Source of the DNA: Branchiostoma floridae
Lineage: Eukaryota; Chordata; Leptocardii; Amphioxiformes; Branchiostomatidae
Direction of reading: 5' to 3'
NCBI RefSeq assembly: GCF_000003815.2
Contig: NC_049990.1
Span: forward strand, 7,196,770-7,260,769
DNA length: 64,000 nucleotides
The notes under the pieces are model-generated. The model saw only the letters and a list, made by a program, of their open reading frames with translations, was not told the DNA's origin and did not search any database. A program made the position numbers and the translations under genes. Within the stretch, counting starts at the first letter, position 1, and every line of letters begins with the position of its first letter. Shown piece by piece: positions 1 through 11,400 of this stretch.

Positions 1-548
1 TTTATTCAGGTCCTTTTTTTGCGCGTTACTTTTTTGTTTACGATAAAATCTCTGTATATATTTCACATGTTATAACTTATATTGTACGGTATTTGTACCT
101 CTCAAATCAACATGATATATTTCATCAGGTCATTTTATGCATGTTACTTTTTTGTTCACGATAAAATCTCTGTATACATCCCAAAAATTACACTGTACCT
201 CTCCAACCTACCTGATGTATTTCTTCAGGTCTTTTGTGCTCGTTATTTTTTGTTCGTTTGTTTATGATAAAATCTATGTACACAATGTTATATTGTACCT
301 CTCCAATCTATCCGATATCTTTTTTTAGGTCACTTTGTGCTCGTTACTTTTTTGTTGATGATAAAATCTCAGTAAATATTACTTTTTGTTTGTGATAAAA
401 TCTCAAAATACATCCCAAACATTACATTTTACCTCTCCAACCTACCTGATTTTTTTAAGTCCTACATTTGTACGGTAAGTACCTGATTCATCTTTTTAGG
501 TCCTTTTGTGCTCGTTACTTTTCTGTTTACGATAAAATCTCTACCTAC
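1..548. repeat. Degenerate tandem repeat array
   Basis: The block is built from irregular units of about 95-120 bp. Each contains a variant of GATAAAATCTC (near 41, 159, 265, 361, 392 and 529), a TGCTCGTTACTTTT stretch, a CCTCTCCAACCTACCTGAT stretch and a TTCAGGTC stretch. Units differ by indels and substitutions, so the array is old. It continues to the left window edge. The last unit overlaps the 3' end of the minus-strand exon at 549-777: the CTACCTGAT stretch that supplies that exon's donor (CAG|GTAGGT on the minus strand) recurs through the array. Confidence 0.8.
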
Positions 549-3500
549 CTGATGTATTTTTTGAGGTCCTTCTCCCGGCTGGGTAAGTGTGTCAGGTCCA
601 CCTCTGCATGAGGCAGGGAGAGGTTCCTCTGTAGCAGTCCCTTGTCCACCCAGGTAGTGAACACCAACACTCCCTCCGCCGGCTTGCTGTCCCCGTTCAC
701 GCCCACTTTCGCTCCCTCCTCAAACGTAGAGACGTCGTAGATGAACACTTTCATGTTGTTGTCCTTCCCGCGCCTACCTTACGCTGAGATAATGACAAAA
801 TAGAGAGGCTAAAAGATCCTAAATCCATGGTATAAAGAGGGGGTCACCTTGTCTCAATCTCTGCCAGGGGTTTGCATGATATACACATAATCAAACTATC
901 CTGTAGCTAACCTCCCACCGTGGCTTGGCACATACGCTGGATGATGTTCACGGGCAGTTCCAAAATTATCTTTGTATCTTGGAAAGAGAAATGTTGAAAA
1001 AAAAACAGTCAGGAGATTTGGCAATCTTTTATAGATAATGTAACAAATTACTATCTTTGAGTGTATAGTCCGACTCGGAGATGTAATTTAATCCAATGCA
1101 TTACACCAGAAAAACAGTGTGTGAAGAAAGCTTTGTACATGAATGTTTGGCCACTTTTAATTACTGAAAAATGGAATGACATTGCCATTATGACAAATAT
1201 AATAAAAACAAATGACAACATGTACTATGTTTGTCGCTCAAAGGTCAAAACATTGAACTTTGAATTATGTTGTTCTACATTTCTATATACATATATATGA
1301 AATTTGATTTTTTTCCTGCACATCTGCACAAACACATCTTATTAGGTTCAGCTTTTACCATATACAGGGTCCTTCCCAGTGGATGGAATAACAGCGGCCC
1401 TCCACTATACTCCTGGCCCAGCACCACTATACATACATAGTATACTAATCTACAATTTGGTGTGTTCTTTCCCTATTTTCCTTATTAGTTTTGCTAAAAT
1501 TCATGAAAATTCACAAATTTTTGTGCCAAGCGGCATCACTTTTCCAGTCTACATTGTCTGTAAAGACTTGTGAATAGACGATGATCAAAACACTAGTCGT
1601 TTCTACGCAACATCATTCTTGGAGTCGCTTCGGGTTATTTTTACCAGCCCCTCGAGCTCCACTATACTAAAAAATTGTGGGGAGAACCCTGATATATCAT
1701 ATAGCTGCATGTGATAACATTTGAGCTACACTCGCAGCCTTTGGCAAACACTTATAGTTATACCACTAGGAATTAAACAGAAAACAAAAACGCACTTTAG
1801 TTATACACCTTAGATCTATCATTTGGAACCAAACAGATAAAACTGGTTGCTTTGTTTGATCTTCAATTTCAAAATTCAAAGCAATATTTCCATCAAACGA
1901 AAATGAAATTCTTCTGGCTGGACCACTGACTTCATCGTGTGTCAAACTTGAATTATTCATAAGGCCCAGGAAAAATATTGTTTCCGGTTACAGTACCTGA
2001 TCAATCCCAGTAAAAACCTGCTAACCTTGGCCTGTTTTTGGTTGACCACTGGCAACAGACATCAAATTTTCTAGTGATGGAAATATTTTAGAACCATTTT
2101 CCAGCATATTCTCCTCATTTTCATTGCAGTGAAAAAACTGTACTCCTAGTCCTACAACTACAAGCTATAACATGTATAATCAGAATATGATGTGGAAAAT
2201 AGCAATTTCCTACTGCATATGAGATTTACATGATTACAGTTACTTGAACAATTTTTTCCGCATCACTTTGGCTGTAAACTTAAAAAAAGAGAGAGAATCC
2301 CTTCCCAGATTTTCCAGACTTGTAATCAGAAACACAACATTGGTTTTCCTGCACCTAAGCTACTTTGGGTTAGACATTGTGATAAGGTTATTCATTGGGG
2401 ATTATAGCTAACATGATGAGCAGTCGAGTACAGCATTATATATTTATCTTGTCTCCTTATTGACACTGTGGTTGTCAGACTTCTTTTTCTCCCAAGGGTA
2501 AATTACACGTACCTGCATATTAAAAAGAATGTTTTATCAAAGTAAATTTGACATAAAATTAGCCAGCCTTAAAGTTGTCATTGTTTGAAATTGAGTTGAA
2601 TATAGATCTACAAGTTGATTTGGCAAAAAAAATGGCATGATGTACTAAAGAATGGAATTTTTCAAAATGATGGATTCAAAAAGTCCCTTTTCTTCAATTG
2701 AATACATATACATATACATGAACATATAACTTAAGAACACATATAGTATACTTAATTTCCATTCAGCACTGAGTAGGAGAGTATTCTATATCCTGGGTGG
2801 CTCACTAAATGACATTGCACTGATTTATACTGAAACCATATATAAAAAAAGTGTACTCTCCAATCTCCAATCTCCAAGCAGATCTTGTGGAGGCATAAGA
2901 TAGTATCATACTAGTAAGCTTTGGAAGGAGTTTAGCCGGCAGAAGAGCTTCATTGTCCACCTCTGATGGCTTAACTCCTTCCCAAGCTACTACTAGTATC
3001 TTATGCTACCGCAAGACCTGCTTGGAGAATATACAAATAGTATGATTTAGAACATGATTACCTGGCAATGTGAATTAAGAAGTTTCAGCTTTTACACTTA
3101 CAGCACCTTCTTCTTAAGTGATTCACCTGTATTCAAGTTGGGCCACCACCTTTTTAACCTTCTTTTTTTATCAACTTCCTCCCTGCTGAAGTGGCCCTTT
3201 GTAACCAACTTTGTGTTGCTTACAGCAAGGACAGAGTTAGGCAGCACGGATAAGTTCAAAGCCAAATTGCACTGACCATAATTCTGATCTTTGCTAGCAG
3301 AACATGGAAAGTTTGCAAAGTGATATGATACTCTCTGAAGCCTTAACAGGACCTACAATATTATCAACCTGCATGAAGCACACTCAGGTACCTATCGTTA
3401 ATTGCCTCCTTGGGAGAGGTTCCTGCACTCAAACCGGGCCGTTGACGTAAGTGCAAATTGATATGTAAATTTCTCTTCAGGGTTCTATTGTACTCCACAA

Positions 3501-4252
3501 TGCAAGCCAGCATAATGCTTACGTACAGACAAATTCCTGGGACAATTCTATGAAAGGGGACACTTTTGTAAACGAAAATGCGAATAATGCTATAATGAAT
3601 ACTATATCTGGACTCTTCTAAGCAATGGAATAAACACATTGCACCAAATTGCTATAATCTTTCTATGTAGAATCAATATATTGCTTTTTATGGGTCCACT
3701 TTTGCCCTTTTCAGATCAACTGCATCATGTTCCTTTCTAGATTTCTGGGGAGAATAGCATAACAGTGGGTTTCACCAACTGCTAAACTGACCATGCCGAA
3801 TGGAATGGCTTTAAGCCTTTGGGCAAAATGGTTTAGTATCTGGGTTTGAGATCTGGTAGCCAGGGATCAGTGTAGGTTCGAATCCCGGGAGTCAGGATAT
3901 TGTTTTTTCTGTTTCTACTCCTTTCTTACATAGGTCCCCACACAGGGAATCGAACCCAGGCCTTAACGGTAAGAGTGCCAAATGCTATATCCTTATGCCA
4001 AAAGACATTTGACATTTTGCAGTCTAACAGTCCTTGAAAGCCACTGTTACAGCTGAATATAAAAAGTACTACTACAGCAGAAGATGTTTCTCCAGACTGA
4101 GATGAACATGTGTATTGATCTGGCCTTCGTCTTCGAGAGATGACAAGTGCCACACTGCCACCTGCTCCTGGCAACAGCAACGTGACTGTTTTACAGAATT
4201 TTCCTGGTGTGCAGTTCAACAATGCTTTATATGGAGATGTCAAGAGATATTC
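549..4252 (-). CDS. Unidentified multi-exon protein gene (partial)
   Basis: The product is not recognised. Exons were found by splice sites plus reading phase on the minus strand: 4252-4076 (weaker), 3271-3127, 2145-2026, 977-912 and 777-549. Acceptors end in AG and donors begin with GT throughout. Phases agree at every junction (0, 1, 1, 1), and the joined frame has no stop. The 3271-3127 exon encodes a basic stretch (VDKKRRLKRWWP). The 2145-2026 exon is acidic, then Ser-rich. The last two give IILELPVNIIQRMCQA and KDNMKVFIYDVSTFEEGAK, which look like a folded domain. The 777 boundary requires acceptor GCGTAAG|GTAGG; using the next AG gives a stop. The 777-549 exon ends in phase 2, so the protein continues beyond the left edge. 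The initiating ATG is not located. A noncoding first exon is proposed at 4988-5097. The 4252-4076 exon has a weak donor (GCT|GTAGTA) and could be wrong. Confidence 0.6.
778..911 (-). other. Short intron of the unidentified gene
   Basis: Introns of this gene are 778-911, 978-2025, 2146-3126 and probably 3272-4075. They are AT-rich. Apart from the tRNA-like stretch near 3835-3965 I see no gene, RNA or clear mobile element in them. The open frame at 1061-1300 on the plus strand has no splice or codon support. Confidence 0.45.
3835..3965. mobile_element. tRNA-like SINE remnants
   Basis: GGTTCGAATCCCGG near 3876 matches a polymerase III B box (GGTTCGANNCC). GGGAATCGAACCCAGGCC near 3946 is the same kind of box on the opposite strand. 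Neither is part of a foldable full tRNA cloverleaf that I can trace, so two facing tRNA-derived SINE fragments are more likely than tRNA genes. Confidence 0.45.
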
Positions 4253-4987
4253 CTATACAAGTGCACAGCAAATGTCATAAATCTTTATGCCTATAGCTTC
4301 CATCGTGACCAGTCAATACAGAATACTGATCATGGATTAACTCTTTCTGTCCTTTCTTTCTTGTCACAAGTACATAAGAAGTAGTTATATATAATCACCC
4401 TTATCATAACAGTAGTCAGATAAATCATCAATAGAAAATGATATGGATAATGGATATCTGGATACTGTATACAATCATGGAAGTCTACTAATCTATGTTA
4501 CATATTGACACAATTGCATACTAATGTATTGATGACCACGAAATCATAGCCACCATCTATACTAAGTCCTGTTACTGTGTCACAGAAATAAAGCACACAA
4601 CATGTAGACTGGCTTGTCTCAATAACGACGGAGAGTTTCCTACATAATCCTTTTTTCTCTGCAGCAAAAATCGCAAGAAATTATAATTTTCGTACCGTCC
4701 AGTTATTTCCGTATTTGTTCAGAAATTTCGGCTTCTTTGGCACGTACCTTTCGAGCTGGCTAAAGACAGTTTTACCCTAAAATTCCTACATCAGACCGCC
4801 CCTTATATGATACAAAATACAGTCTTTTTATGCTGTTGAGTTAGAAGGAAAACACGAGACCGATTTTGGGAGTGACCTCCTAGGACCTTTAAATCTGCCC
4901 CCCTCCCCAGTCGGACGCCCTTTGATGCAAGGTATTTCCATTCTCACGCAATTATCATGTGTAAAAAGCTGGCATCAAATTGCTTAC

Positions 4988-5097
4988 CTAGTTGTGTTGA
5001 TTTGAGCGTCTCCGCGATGATTTTAGCGACGTCTAGGCTGCAAAATCGACGTACAACCTGGAGAGGAATTTAAATCCCAACCCAAAGGCGCCATTTT
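4988..5097 (-). other. Candidate first (5' UTR) exon of the minus gene
   Basis: On the minus strand this stretch begins with CCAAAATGGCGCC, a YY1-like core-promoter motif. It ends in a strong donor, CTAG|GTAAGC. The ATG inside the motif opens only a 24-codon frame ending in TAA, so the exon is probably noncoding or carries a short upstream ORF. It points away from the plus-strand gene starting at 5424. Confidence 0.45.
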
Positions 5098-5423
5098 GGA
5101 AATCCTCTCTGAAGAATGACGGGTAAATCAAGAGCGGGAACACAAAAGTTTTGAAATTATATCATACAAAATATCATCAAAGTTAATAACAGTAAGTTAC
5201 GAGATTTTAGCTAGTTTTAAAAAGAGTGTATGTCAAAAATGAAGCAGTAAGATCATATCAAGGAGGTTGATTTGTAACCTTTGACCTCAATAGAGTCTCC
5301 CGGGAATTTTTAGGAGGGAGGTGCGAAACGTCACGCGGCTTGTCTCGAGTTGTCAAACTTTGGAAGAGACAAGTTTCGTCCTTCTTCAGCTTTCTAGTCT
5401 TACCTTTAACTTAGACGTCGAAG
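5096..5423. promoter_or_regulatory. Divergent promoter region
   Basis: About 330 bp separate the presumed first exon of the minus-strand gene from the ATG of the plus-strand SH3/zinc-finger gene. It has no obvious TATA box near the plus-strand start. The YY1-like GGCGCCATTTT lies at 5087-5097. The stretch just before the plus ATG is pyrimidine-rich. A TATA-less, housekeeping-type bidirectional promoter is inferred from layout. Confidence 0.45.
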
Positions 5424-8400
5424 ATGTCGACAGGACGTGGTCGTGGAAGAGGGTTTGGACGGGGGAGAATCCCAGGAATAGGCGGGAACGGTGGTGGTAG
5501 CGCGGCCGGGGACTCTGCGCCGCGTCCCGGCGGGCTGTCGACCAGAGGGTCGGTGACTGAAAACGGGACCGTTAGCCAATCAGTTAAAACTAACAACGCT
5601 GGTGGTGGATCAGGCGTACAGAACAACAGAAGAGAAGCTCAGGAGACACGGTTAAAAGGTTGTTTGTCCGTTGTTGATTCTAACTGTGATAATCAACTTG
5701 TTTTTGATACTGGGAAATGTGATTTATGGCTGATTTGCATATTCTTGGAGGACGTGTAAGGGGTTTGGAGTTTGCCATACTGAAGTGACAACGAAAAGTT
5801 GGTGTACAATATATCGTTGTGGATTTATGAATCTATTAAATGGGCAAAATTTGTATGTGCTCAAACTATTCTTGTAACATTAAATGAAGGAATCATGTCT
5901 TTATTGATTGACTAGTGAATGAATACATCATTACTCAAATGTTTTAAGCCAAAGTGTAAATGTTAACTTTAATTTTAAGATGTCTCTCTTAAAATCATGA
6001 TTGACAGGTAACCAAAAGGAAGATCCAGAGCCCAAGAAAGCTGGTGTGACCCTGATGGCCAAGTACAGCTACAAGGCCAACCCTGACCAGCCTGGCGGCT
6101 TTCCTGAACTGTCTGTCAAGCAGGCACAGATGCTGACGCTGGTCAAGAAGCATCCGAACAACGAACACTGGTGGGAGGCCAAGAATGAGGACGGGGAGGT
6201 CGGCTTTGTGCCCGCATCTTACATGATGGTGAGGAAAGTACATATAGAATACAACACTGTGTATTCTGCATTACTCGAGATACCAGCCCAACCGCCAGTC
6301 GGATCGCCAGAAGGCCAGAGGGCGATTCGATCCGTGGGAGGGCTGAGACAGAGGGTGATGTGGAATACACCACGTTGTATTTTATCTATGTCATATCCAG
6401 GTCTGAAAACACTGATTTAATTGCCAAACTGCTAGTAAAAAGGATAAAAACACATTGTTTCAACCTACGCCACCAACTTTATTCTTCAACATCTAAAAGA
6501 ATTTCATAAGCTTCCAGTGGAGTGCGCGGAGTATGTTCTATTTAATCAATTGAAGCCTGTGTGGTTCGGAAAATTATGACCTAGTCTGGAATACCCGTAT
6601 CAAACGTTATTGTGGCCCAGGTATAACATAAATTTGTAGTATCAATTGGTCCAGAGCTTTAATTTAGTTTCAGGTGCAGACCTGTACCTGGAGCCGGTCC
6701 AGTCTTGATGATAAGTTTTAGTCTGTTGTGAAAAATGTACAGTCTCATATCATTGCAGTTTGAGACATGTACTAGTACTGTTATACCTGCAGTAATGGTA
6801 CATTAGCACTAGGGTCAACCCTTATCTCCAGCAGACAGACTGCTTTTAAGTACTAGAGCTGGACCTTAATGAGATAGGCAATGGCCCAGGAAATCATAAT
6901 CTTCTTGAAAATAGGTTTTGAATTCTGGCTAGAGCAAAAGGCCTTCTCTGGGCATGACAAGGACTTAATTCATTTACATTTTTAAGTTAAATATAATGTT
7001 GGCCATACAATTTGAAATTTGGTGCTCTTAACAAAGTACAAGGTATCAGTGGGGTAAGAATGTCATGGTGATAAAGATGTTTCAAGTTAGTCTAGATCTG
7101 TATAGACAGATCTTGACGACTGTCCATCACAATTAGCTTTTGAACCAATAATAAATTGCATGCCAATTAGCAGTTTCTCCAATTAGAGAGTGGCTGGCAT
7201 GTCCTTCACCTATTGGCATTTATAATTATATGTCTTTTGTTTGCATTTCTACATTTTTTATGGAGGAAGAGGGATGAGTTTGATATTGTCTTCCACTAGG
7301 ATGTCATTGTTAGCTACTGTATTGTAGATGTGTGACTATTACTGGAAACATATACATCTAAGACGAAGAAGATCAATATTCAGACATTGGTATGACATGG
7401 AATGCCATCAGTATCAAACAGAATAAAGCCTGTGCGTACATTTATGGAGATAGGTCTAAGTCTAGCTAGGCTCTTAAGACAGTAAAGATAAGAAAGGGTA
7501 CAATGGCCTTTTTACCCCTGGCTTGGATGTCGTGCTGTTTGAATCGTTATCCATGCCCCAAAGGTAGTAATAGTCCCCTCATAATGGCCCTGTCACTGCG
7601 TTATGAATACATGTATGACTTTCCTTGCAAGAAAGGCTTTCTAGTGCAGCCAAGCCTAAAACTGTAATTTCTACCTAGGGCATTCAAAGTTGACATAAAC
7701 TTTGCTGGAGAAATAAACGTTACTAGTAGAGTTGTCATTTAATTTCTTGATTCCTAGATCAGCTACTTTTTTTGGCTGATTTAGAAAAAGAATGATTATA
7801 CTATTGAATCAGCTTCAAATGCTCATACTATAGTCATACATGTATTTTTCTTCTAGCAAAACACTTAGTAACAGTTGAAGAAAGCCCGTGTCCTCCAATT
7901 TGTTAGAGCTTTCCATCTATCAGTGCATTGAAAATTCATTTTTTATTGAAAGTGTTGATAAGCCTTGAATGATGTATTATGGCTTCTTTGGTAATATAGT
8001 ATTTGAGCAGATGCTAGGATACCTTTTAATTTCTCTTGCCCATTCCATTATAATTCAATTTTATATGATACAGTATCTGTGAAAAAATCTAGGAACCAGG
8101 AAATTGAATCAGTGTGTCCTAATGCGCTACTGCTATAATACTGACATCTATGGGTGGTTTAGAGTGTGAAAAGCTATTTGAGTCCTGTTTGCCCATTTTC
8201 AGTTGGGATCATATCAGGGGTTGCAATTTTCCCTTGCCCCCTGAAAGTATGGGTCTCATTTATATCACAGAAGAGTCAGTGTCCTAGCAACTGGTAGCTA
8301 GACAATTTCCACAGTGTCTCTGGTGAAACAAAGTCATTTTCAAACTGATGGGGGAAAAGTTGGCTAGTCTCCATGCAGGCAGAAAAAAATCAGTTCAAGC

Positions 8401-11400
8401 CCTGATTGCCAAATTGGTAAGCTAGTTCACGGGAGTTTGAAGTGCGTATGAGCAGTATGACGTATTGTGGCTATTATGTCAGTTGAATTCTTTACAATTT
8501 GCCAGAGGCCTTCAACTTTAGAACGTTGGAATTTCGAACACCAAAATTTCCATTTTCTTCTGGCACATTTACATTTACAGACTACAGAGTACTGTTTGGG
8601 GTGGGTATGACATGATCAAAATATAACATTTTGTATATAACATCTCCCATGGGTGGGTTGGGATGTTGGATGATCTCACCTGCAGCTGGGCTGGAATACA
8701 TCATGTTCCTGTTGTTTTCTGTTATATTCATCATTTCAAATAGTGAAGTCAAGGCAGCCAGCCCTGTGTATGACTATGAGGAAGTTTCAATCAGGTGTCA
8801 AACCTCTGCATTTAAAAAATCTCCAATACACTTGTCGAGAAGAGTAGGGGTGACTTGTTGTGCTTGGCCACATACATAAGCCGTAGCAAATCCCCATCAC
8901 ACCACCAGCTAACAAAAAAGCATCATACTTCATGAAGTTCATCCTCAGTCTGCTTTACCTTTTTTTACGTTATATTTTGACATGGGATAACTTATGTACA
9001 AATGTATATCTCTTTTTGCAGATTATGGAGCAGAAACCTTCGGCCCTTCCATGGCTGCAGAACAGAGAACCAGAGGAAGTGAAAGAGCCTGAAGTCAACA
9101 GAAATGCTAAACCTAACGTGTTTGGGAGACCACCACAAGGTACACTTATTTCTATTTGTCTGCTGAGAAAGTGTGCTTACATTGTATTGCTGCTGTGCTA
9201 CAGAATTGTTTCAACCTGTTGCAAAATACATCACAGCAAAGACCTCCTTCTCTCTTTTGCCTTCCTACCACTACCAAGTCCCTGCAAAGATACAAATTGG
9301 AGGATGTTGAACAATACCTTGCATGTTGTTGTTTTTTTACAAGAAAGTCTTCTCTGCTCCACAGTTTCACATGGTCAGTTCTCATATTCTCGGGTAAAAG
9401 GAGTTTGATGGGGGTGCAATTGTTCTTTTGCTTTTGTAACAACCTTGTTATATATTTATCTCACAGGATCCTACAAGCCATACAAATCAGCCTATGCTGA
9501 CGTCAGGGAGAAAGAGAAGGAGAGAGATAAACAACAGTATTACTGCAAGGTACGTGTACACGATGATTCAATGCTTGGAATTTGCAGGGTTCGAAATACC
9601 ACCTGCATATGCAGGTTAGTGCAGGTAAATTGGAGTTATGCAGGTATATCTGCACCTAACCTGCACTTGTCTATGTACTGATTCTGTACATAAATGTCAT
9701 ATGATGTAGGTGTATGTGTGATTGTTAATAGCTGCATTGACTGTTAGTGTTACCAACTACTGTATATACAGTTACCAAGTATAGAAGAAAAATAGCAATG
9801 GTTCCTGAAAAAGTTTAGTATGATCCATACTTCCTTAATTCAGAGTGGTGCAGGTAAAATTTGTCTGGTGCAGGTAATTTTCAATGTTACCTGCACCAGT
9901 GCAGGTATGCAGAAACAAGTATTTTGAGTCCTGTTACACATTGTCAAACCATAGTCATCTTCAAACAAATGTGTTTGAAATGAATTGAACTCTTGCCAGG
10001 TTTTGCACTATCTCTCGCTGGCAGGGGTTAATGACCCCCTTGCCAGTGGCGACTGTCAGACTCTAGGTACATGGATGAGTCAGGCTAAATTGAATTTTGG
10101 ACCAGTCATAAAAGAACCAGACATGATATTGAAGATTTTCCACTGTCTTACAACACCAAAATTAGCTTGCCTCGAATCTTCAGTCGCACTTCCGTCGACC
10201 TTCTTCAGGAGGACGGAAGTGCGACTGAAAATTCGAGGTAAGCTAATTTTGGTGTTGTAAGACCGTGGAAAATCTTCAATATGTACAACATCAACACAGA
10301 TGAGCTTTCATGCTAACCAGACATGATATATATCTGTAATAAGCATATATGCAGGGGGGGGGGGGTCAGAAAGTAATGCCATTGGTTTTATAACAGGCCC
10401 ATTATTTCATTGAATGAGTTGACATTTGGAACAAAGGTAAAGGCATATATCCTATTGATATTGAAACATCTCAATTTGTTGTTCAGATTTTTATGAGCAA
10501 CTGAGTTGATTTCAAGATCTGACCCACAACAATTGTTGGAAGCTGAAATTTTACCTGTATAATAGTTAGTGTCTCTATAGGTTACATGCCAACTTTCATT
10601 TCTAAACTCTCAATGGTTCCTCATTTACAGCTGCTAGAATGGAGCAAGTTGCTACATTACCGGCAGATTGATTAATAGCCAAATACTCGATTTGTTGATT
10701 TAAGGCTTATGTAGACTGCTTTTTCATTAACCAAAAGATGCGAAACGTGGCACAATTATTAGCTATTTCAAGACCAAGAAGTGTGCTAAGCTGGATATCT
10801 CCCAGTTAATAAGAAAGTTGGCTACGGAAACTTTAATCAGCCCACCCCTGATCCACGATGCTGACAACCGCTCTTAATCCTCACTTCACCCTAGGAACGA
10901 AAAAAAGAAAACCTGATTGGATTTCAAAGGTGAAAATAGGCATGTGGCTTAACAAGAAATGCAGTTTGATACATGGGCAGGTATCTTACAGTAGCTTCAA
11001 GTGAGTCAGGGACATTATCAATTACATGTTAATTGAGCCTCTCATTTCTTCCAACGGGCTACCAAGGGTGTGGTCATCTTGAAATCAACTCAGTGACAGT
11101 CAGTCTCTCATAAAAACCTGCACTACAAATTGAGATATTTCAATCTCAACAAGGAGGTTGAAAGAGGTTCAACCTCCTTGATCTCAAGAAGATACATATA
11201 TGCCTTTACTCTCACCTCTCAAATAGAAGTACCCCCTGGAATAAAAGTACCCCCCGGACAAATCTTCAAAATCTAATAAAAGTACCCCCTGGAATAAAAG
11301 TACCCCCCGGAAAAATACCAAATTGACATGTAAACTGGGTCTGCCTGCTCGTTTGCACTCGTTTGTGGTGTTTAGGCATACCGATGTAAACTGTGTCCAT

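Noticed and set aside
2465-2515. Possible extra minus-strand exon near CCTTGGGAGAAAAAG
   Set aside because: Its phase gives a stop when joined to the exon at 3271-3127, there is no usable donor, and the neighbouring exons already join in frame without it.
3926-4075. Minus-strand open frame continuing past the proposed 4252-4076 exon
   Set aside because: The continuation runs into tRNA-like SINE sequence and its protein is not domain-like. Only the upstream part was kept, at low confidence.
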